10,583 nucleotides of DNA from an uncultured Selenomonadales bacterium. GTDB taxonomy: Bacteria; Bacillota_C; Negativicutes; Selenomonadales; Selenomonadaceae. The DNA lies in assembly GCA_937916025.1 (NCBI GenBank), contig CALGGX010000277.1, positions 1 through 10,583 on the forward strand. Direction: 5' to 3'. Shown here piece after piece: positions 6,905 to 10,583 of the stretch (positions are counted from its first letter, which is position 1; every line of letters starts with the position of its first letter). A program made the translations under genes and the position numbers. Under the pieces are notes generated by a model. That model did not search any database, was not told the DNA's origin, and saw only the letters and a list, made by a program, of their open reading frames with translations.

Positions 6905-8150
6905 ATAAATAGTTGTAAGGGCTGACGGGCTCGCCGTTGAGTCGGACTTCAAAATGACAGTGCGGACCTGTCGAGTTGCCCGTCGAACCGCAATACGCAA
7001 CCACCTGCCCCTGACTTACCGTCTGCCCGACGCCGACCGCAAGCGACTCGTTATGCCCGTACAGTGTGACGATGCCGCCGCCGTGATCAATCATAATCGT
7101 ATTGCCGTAGCCGCCGATCCAACCGCTCTCGATCACAACTCCGCCGAGCGCGGCGCAAATCGGAACGCCGTAATCGGAGCCGATGTCAAGTCCGCTGTGG
7201 AAGCGTTGCGTGCCGAAGATCGGATGCGTGCGCCAGCCGAACGGCGAAGTGATCGGTCCGGAGACGGGCCAGATCATTGCGCCTCCGCTCGAGGGCGGCG
7301 AGTACGACTCGACTTCGTAATTCGGTTCCGACACATTCGATTGATTTGCCGCCGCTTCCCGAGCGCGTTGCGCCGCTTCTTCTCGAGCGCGAGCTTCCGC
7401 CGCCGCGCGTTCTCGAGCCGCCGCTTCCGCCGCCGCACGCCATTTGCTTTGCTTGATCAGCTCCGCGACATGCGCCGATGCCGCCATCAATTCATCGTAT
7501 TGACGATCATAAATCGCCTTGTCGTTTTGCATCCGATTGATCAGATCCTGTTGACGGGCAACTTTTGCGTCTTTGACGGTTTTCGCGTACTCGGCTTCGC
7601 GCGCGAGCTCAAATTGCACTTTCCGATCTTCTTCCAATTGCGCTCCGATCTTGCGGAGTTCTTCCTGATACTTCAAAACTTCCTGCACGAGATCATAATC
7701 CTGCATCACGACGCGTTTCAACAAATCCATTCGCGTAAAGAGATCGCCGAAGTCTTTTGCGCCGAACAACACGTCGAGATAACTGATCTGACCGTTGATG
7801 TAAATGTCGCGAACGCGTTTCGACATCAGTCCGCGCTTATTGTTATAATCGTCTTGCGCCGCGCGGAATTTTAATTCATTCTCGTCAATGCGCGCGAGAG
7901 TTTCATTGAGTGCGCCCTGCTTCTGCTCGTAATCGGCAGTCGCTTCCGCCGCTTCCTGATCGAGCACGCGTTTGACTTCCGACACGGACTCGATCTCCGC
8001 CCACAACTGATCGGACATGCGTTGCGCCTCTTGCGCTTGAGCATCGTATTCGGCTTTTTCCGACTCGAGTTCTTCAATTTCATCCGCCGAACTCTGCAAC
8101 GGCATCAACGCCAATGCGAGCATTACAATTGCCGCCGGTAATTTTTTCAA
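6903..8150 (-). CDS. envC: EnvC/PcsB-like murein hydrolase with M23 (LytM) domain
   Basis: A 415-residue secreted peptidoglycan hydrolase or activator. It has a signal peptide (KKLPAAIVMLALALMPLQ, likely cut after the SSA at 20-22), a long coiled coil (about 23-235, with the KRGLMSKRVRDIY motif typical of this family), an Ala/Arg/Glu-rich linker (about 237-268) and a C-terminal LytM domain (about 293-410). The zinc-site motifs are complete: HSGLD (H318, D322), YGH (H365) and PHCHFE (H397, H399). It may therefore be an active endopeptidase, unlike E. coli EnvC, whose LytM site is degenerate. Such proteins are driven by FtsEX at the septum, and ftsX lies two genes upstream. I chose the TTG at 8150: GGGAGG sits 7 nt before it, it gives a clean signal peptide, and it forms a TTGA overlap with the previous stop. 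A start at 8273 would add 41 non-signal residues overlapping the previous gene. Confidence 0.88.
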   Translation of the reverse strand: MKKLPAAIVMLALALMPLQSSADEIEELESEKAEYDAQAQEAQRMSDQLWAEIESVSEVKRVLDQEAAEATADYEQKQGALNETLARIDENELKFRAAQDDYNNKRGLMSKRVRDIYINGQISYLDVLFGAKDFGDLFTRMDLLKRVVMQDYDLVQEVLKYQEELRKIGAQLEEDRKVQFELAREAEYAKTVKDAKVARQQDLINRMQNDKAIYDRQYDELMAASAHVAELIKQSKWRAAAEAAARERAAAEARAREEAAQRAREAAANQSNVSEPNYEVESYSPPSSGGAMIWPVSGPITSPFGWRTHPIFGTQRFHSGLDIGSDYGVPICAALGGVVIESGWIGGYGNTIMIDHGGGIVTLYGHNESLAVGVGQTVSQGQVVAYCGSTGNSTGPHCHFEVRLNGEPVSPYNYL

Positions 8151-8794
8151 TCCGAAACCTCCCGATCGAACAGCAATTCGGCGAGATGCAAGCCGTCTGC
8201 GCCGCCCAACTTCAGTCCGCGCAAACAGTAATGGCAATAACAGATTACTCGCGCGGTTTTGATTTGCCGACAATACTCCGTCATCAGCCGACGCTTTTCT
8301 TCATCCGAATGCGGCTCGAACAAACCCTTTGCGCCCTCGACGAAACGCTTCGGCGCGAGTTTTGCATTGCGCTTCGGTTGCGGTTGATACAGCGAGTAGC
8401 CGCAAAATTTTGTCCGATCGAAATTCTCGTCGAGCTCGACGATCGAAACATTCATTTTCTGAAGGATCGCTCGAACGGCGTCCTGCTCCGCGCGGTTTTC
8501 TTTCGATCGCCAACAATCCTGCACCGTAATTTCTTCGCCGCCGAGATTCGGATATTGAAATTGCTCGTCCGAGAGGATCAGCTCCCACAACGAGAGGCGA
8601 TTGATCTCGGGATGCCGCTCTTCAAAGATCGCCGAGCAGTTGGGGCACAACGAGACCATCGTCGAGCCGCGCGGATATTTCTCGAAATGTTTGATCGCCT
8701 GCCATTGCGGACGATACCAAGTCGGCATGCGTTGCTCGAATTCTTCGATTTTGTATTTGTCGACGCAACTCGCGATGTAAAAATGATCTTTCAT
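8147..8794 (-). CDS. Cysteine-rich CCG-domain (heterodisulfide reductase subunit B-like) protein
   Basis: A 215-residue protein with no signal peptide or membrane span. The cysteine pattern suggests two CCG-type halves as in HdrB/GlpC-like proteins: LCPNC (49-53) followed by LWELIL, then DCW (93-95), FCG (130-132) and a closing ICYCHYC (184-190) followed by GLHLAELLF. In the family the third motif is usually a Cys-Cys-Gly and the segment after DxC has an Arg. Here one Cys is replaced by F130, so cluster binding may be altered. CCG domains bind iron-sulfur clusters or zinc in electron-transfer and reductase proteins; the partner here is unknown. It lies 20 nt after ftsX and overlaps envC by 4 bp, so it is co-translated with cell-wall genes, an unusual place for a redox-type protein. 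The ATG at 8794 has GGGAGG about 13 nt upstream, a slightly long spacing. The family call is from motif pattern only. Confidence 0.65.
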   Translation of the reverse strand: MKDHFYIASCVDKYKIEEFEQRMPTWYRPQWQAIKHFEKYPRGSTMVSLCPNCSAIFEERHPEINRLSLWELILSDEQFQYPNLGGEEITVQDCWRSKENRAEQDAVRAILQKMNVSIVELDENFDRTKFCGYSLYQPQPKRNAKLAPKRFVEGAKGLFEPHSDEEKRRLMTEYCRQIKTARVICYCHYCLRGLKLGGADGLHLAELLFDREVSD

Positions 8795-8814
8795 TGGTTG
8801 AAACAAACCTCCCG

Positions 8815-9702
8815 TCAAACTTCGAGGAAACGTTTCAGCGAGATTGTACTGCCGATGATGCCGACGATGATGCCGGCAATGATCAACGTGATCGTCACGT
8901 AATTCATCAGCGGATATTGCGGAATGAGCGGGAAGAACGTCAAAGTGCTGTAGACTTTTGCCGCCATTGCCGAGTAAAAACTTCTCAACGCGAGAGCGGA
9001 CAAACCGCCGCCGATGACGCCGAGCAAAATGCCTTCGAGAATGAACGGCCAGCGCACGAACCAATCGGTCGCGCCGACGTATTTCATGATCGCAATCTCT
9101 CGCCGTCGCGCGAAAACCGTCAGGCGAATTGTATTTGATATGACGAAAGTCGTCGCGCCCGTCAGCAACACCATCAACACAAAGCCGAACAGTCGGATCA
9201 ATCGCGTGATGTCGAAAAGATGATTGGCAACGTCCTGCCCGTACTTTGCCTCGTCGACGCCGTAAAGGTCTGCGATTGCGAATGCCGTCGACGAGACCAG
9301 CTCCGGCTTCGTCACCGTCACGTCGTAAGAGTTCGGGAGCGGATTGGAATCGCCGAGCGCGTCGAGGATATATTTTTGATCGCCGAGCCGTTCCTGCAGA
9401 CGTTGCATTGCCTGCTCGCGCGGAATGTACTCGATTTTTGCAATGCTTTTCATGTCGCGCATCATTCGCTCGACTTCGGCGCGTCCTTCTTCCGGCAATG
9501 CGTCGTTGAGATACACGGAGATTTGCACTTGAGACTCGAGCTCGGCGGCGAGACGCGTCATGTTAAGCACGAGAAGTAAAAATACTCCGAGTATGAACAA
9601 CGAAACGGCGACGGTTCCGATGGAGGCGAAAGTCATCCAGCGATTGCGGAGCATCGAGACGACCGATTCGCGGATAAAATATTCTGTGGTTCGTAACTTC
9701 AT
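8815..9702 (-). CDS. ftsX: Cell division protein FtsX, ABC-transporter-like permease subunit
   Basis: A 295-residue FtsX of normal length. A short cytoplasmic N-terminus (starting MKLRTTEYFIRES) leads to TM1 (about 25-48), an extracellular loop of about 120 residues (49-168, with the conserved NPLPNSYDV at 120-128), then TM2 (about 170-190), TM3 (219-240) and TM4 (267-288). The cytoplasmic segment after TM2 holds the family signature RREIAIMKYVGAT (200-212), which contacts FtsE. FtsX senses ATP hydrolysis by FtsE and activates EnvC/PcsB-type wall hydrolases at the septum; the M23 gene two positions downstream is the probable target. AGGTGA precedes the ATG by 4 nt. The usual upstream neighbour ftsE is absent: the gene begins its own transcription unit, divergent from a restriction-modification gene. 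Confidence 0.95.
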   Translation of the reverse strand: MKLRTTEYFIRESVVSMLRNRWMTFASIGTVAVSLFILGVFLLLVLNMTRLAAELESQVQISVYLNDALPEEGRAEVERMMRDMKSIAKIEYIPREQAMQRLQERLGDQKYILDALGDSNPLPNSYDVTVTKPELVSSTAFAIADLYGVDEAKYGQDVANHLFDITRLIRLFGFVLMVLLTGATTFVISNTIRLTVFARRREIAIMKYVGATDWFVRWPFILEGILLGVIGGGLSALALRSFYSAMAAKVYSTLTFFPLIPQYPLMNYVTITLIIAGIIVGIIGSTISLKRFLEV

Positions 9703-9738
9703 TCATTCACCTGATTCCAAAAAAAATAATCGGTTGAT

Positions 9739-9767
9739 ATTCTACATTGCGCGGCGAATTTTTTCAA
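9739..9767 (-). promoter_or_regulatory. Sigma-70-type promoter of ftsX and probably the whole minus-strand operon
   Basis: On the minus strand, TTGAAA (9767-9762) and TAGAAT (9744-9739) are separated by exactly 17 bp. Each differs from consensus at one position. Transcription would start near 9732, giving a leader of about 30 nt that contains a T8 run (9726-9719) and the ftsX ribosome binding site. It is the best promoter I see in the window, and the only one found ahead of the tightly packed genes down to 794. Confidence 0.65.
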
Positions 9768-9775
9768 CCGCTCGA

Positions 9776-9804
9776 TTGAAGGAAAAGACTCGGCATTGCA
9801 GAAT
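9776..9804 (+). promoter_or_regulatory. Weak candidate promoter of the restriction-modification gene
   Basis: TTGAAG (9776-9781) and CAGAAT (9799-9804) are separated by 17 bp, each matching consensus at 4 of 6 positions. Transcription would begin near 9811, just before the GAGGTGA ribosome binding site at 9813-9819. The leader would be very short. It lies back to back with the ftsX promoter in a 123-bp intergenic region, so the two could interfere. Confidence 0.3.
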
Positions 9805-9825
9805 GATTTTTCGAGGTGATTTTTC

Positions 9826-10583
9826 ATGAACGACTTCGATCGGCGCGTCGCCGTCAACAAATTCATCGACGAGTGGAAAACTCGCGGCTCGGAAAAATCT
9901 GAAATGCAACTGTTTTGGATCGCTTTGATCCGACTGTTCGGCATTGACAACCCCGAGCAGTTCATGCAATTCGAGTTGCCGATCGATGTCGACGATCGCA
10001 AGTGCTTCATTGACGCATGGATTCCTTCGACGAGAGTTTTGATCGAGCAAAAGAGTCGCGGAATTGATCTCGACAAATCGGCAAGGCAATCCGACGGCAA
10101 GATGTTCACGCCGTTCGGGCAGGCATTGCGATACGCCGATGCACTGCCGTACTCGCGGCGTCCGCGTTGGATTGTCGTCTGCAATTTCGTCGAGCTTCGC
10201 ATTTACAACATGGATTTGTATGACAAACGCCGCGACTCGTATCAGCCGAACATCATTCTGTTCGAGCGGTTGCCGCATGAGTTTTCGCGGTTGAATTTTT
10301 TGATCGATCCGAACGACGAAAACGTCAATCCTTCAATCGCGGTTTCCAAGCAAGCGACCAAGCTCATAAAACTCGTCCGCGACGCGATCGAAAAGCAATG
10401 CGTAATTATTAATTCGCAATGCGTAATGGAAAATCCGTCCTCCAATTACGCATTATGCATTACGCATTACGCATTGTCTCACTTCTGCGTGCGATTGATG
10501 TTTTGTCTTTATGCCGACGATGCCGATATCTTTGCTCCGAAACAATTCGCCGAATACTTCAAAGCCGCCGAAGATCGTCAAGC
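9826..10583 (+). CDS. MmeI-like type II restriction-modification enzyme, N-terminal part (3' end outside window)
   Basis: An open frame from the ATG at 9826, with GAGGTGA 6 nt upstream, to the window end: 252 complete codons and no stop. The N-terminal nuclease domain has a PD-(D/E)xK-type motif: D63 in CFIDAW, then E74 and K76 in LIEQKSRG, a D-x10-ExK spacing close to that reported for MmeI. GQALRYAD (98-105) and PRWIVVCNF (113-121) also fit this domain, which should cleave DNA. CVRLMFCLYADDADIF (221-236) matches the start of the helical spacer before the methyltransferase domain, which would lie beyond the window. Single-chain enzymes of this type methylate one strand and cut at a distance. 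Residues 191-217 are encoded entirely by a palindromic repeat (10396-10476), replacing or interrupting the usual linker. Whether the enzyme is active cannot be judged from half the gene. Confidence 0.82.
   Translation, partial: MNDFDRRVAVNKFIDEWKTRGSEKSEMQLFWIALIRLFGIDNPEQFMQFELPIDVDDRKCFIDAWIPSTRVLIEQKSRGIDLDKSARQSDGKMFTPFGQALRYADALPYSRRPRWIVVCNFVELRIYNMDLYDKRRDSYQPNIILFERLPHEFSRLNFLIDPNDENVNPSIAVSKQATKLIKLVRDAIEKQCVIINSQCVMENPSSNYALCITHYALSHFCVRLMFCLYADDADIFAPKQFAEYFKAAEDRQ
10396..10476. repeat. Palindromic heptamer-array repeat inserted in frame in the restriction-modification gene
   Basis: An 81-bp element bounded by perfect 11-bp inverted repeats: CAATGCGTAAT at 10396-10406 and ATTACGCATTG at 10466-10476. 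The right arm holds four ATTACGC-type heptamers. The left arm matches at both ends but is degenerate in the middle. A small central hairpin is possible (TGGA near 10427 with TCCA near 10441). It is 27 codons long and free of stops in the reading frame of the host gene. It shares 17 bp, including the GAAAAG flank, with the copy at 6811-6827. Confidence 0.82.

Noticed and set aside
6954..7874. A plus-strand open frame of 306 codons over the M23 hydrolase gene
   Set aside because: It is antisense to a gene with a signal peptide, coiled coil and complete LytM motifs; the composition is very rich in Arg, Ala and His.
8795..9064. A longer 5' extension of the CCG-domain gene (start at 9064, 305 residues)
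   Set aside because: The extra 90 residues lie inside ftsX in another frame and are Arg/His-rich without any pattern. The ATG at 8794 begins just after the ftsX stop.
9742..10278. Minus-strand open frames of 167 and 178 codons upstream of ftsX, considered as a possible ftsE
   Set aside because: Neither has a Walker A, Walker B or ABC signature, and both are antisense to the restriction-modification gene.

Overview
The window looks like part of the chromosome of a Gram-negative-type (diderm) Firmicute, most likely a Negativicute of the Selenomonas group. The inference rests on three things: a Firmicutes-style FtsX / EnvC-type M23 / CtpA (S41) envelope operon with strong GGAGG-type ribosome binding sites; C-terminal repeats resembling the clostridial ChW family; and an RTX-type calcium-binding protein of the kind found on diderm surfaces. 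No RNA gene, CRISPR array or transposase is visible, and no gene-free stretch exceeds 300 bases.

Layout. At the left edge (1-738, +) is the C-terminal end of an RTX-repeat surface or secreted protein. It converges on a long minus-strand gene train that I read as one transcription unit, 5' to 3' from right to left: ftsX (9702-8815), a small cysteine-rich CCG/HdrB-like protein (8794-8147), an EnvC/PcsB-like M23 hydrolase (8150-6903), a palindromic repeat (about 6817-6904), the S41 protease ctpA (6798-5599), and three tandem paralogous GT61-type glycosyltransferases (5609-3987, 3990-2362, 2359-794). The genes overlap or nearly touch (TTGA, 11-bp and ATGA overlaps, a 2-nt gap), which suggests translational coupling. 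A good sigma-70 promoter lies just upstream of ftsX. A stem-loop at 741-771, T-rich on the minus-strand side, could end the unit. At the right edge (9826 to the window end, +) is the N-terminal part of an MmeI-like type II restriction-modification enzyme, divergent from ftsX, where ftsE would normally be expected.

How it may work. FtsX normally transmits FtsE ATPase activity to an EnvC/PcsB-type peptidoglycan hydrolase, and CtpA-type proteases trim envelope proteins. The glycosyltransferases probably build or decorate a surface polymer or protein, so the unit appears to join septal wall remodelling to surface glycosylation.

Most interesting points. (1) A palindromic element made of inverted GCGTAAT heptamers occurs twice: once between envC and ctpA, and once as an exact 81-bp, stop-free, in-frame segment inside the restriction-modification gene. 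The arm that would introduce a stop if intact is the degenerate one. This resembles the protein-coding palindromic elements of Rickettsia. (2) Each of the three glycosyltransferases ends in three ChW-like repeats, a module known mainly from secreted clostridial proteins. (3) ftsX has no adjacent ftsE, and a CCG-type cysteine protein is wedged between ftsX and the M23 gene.
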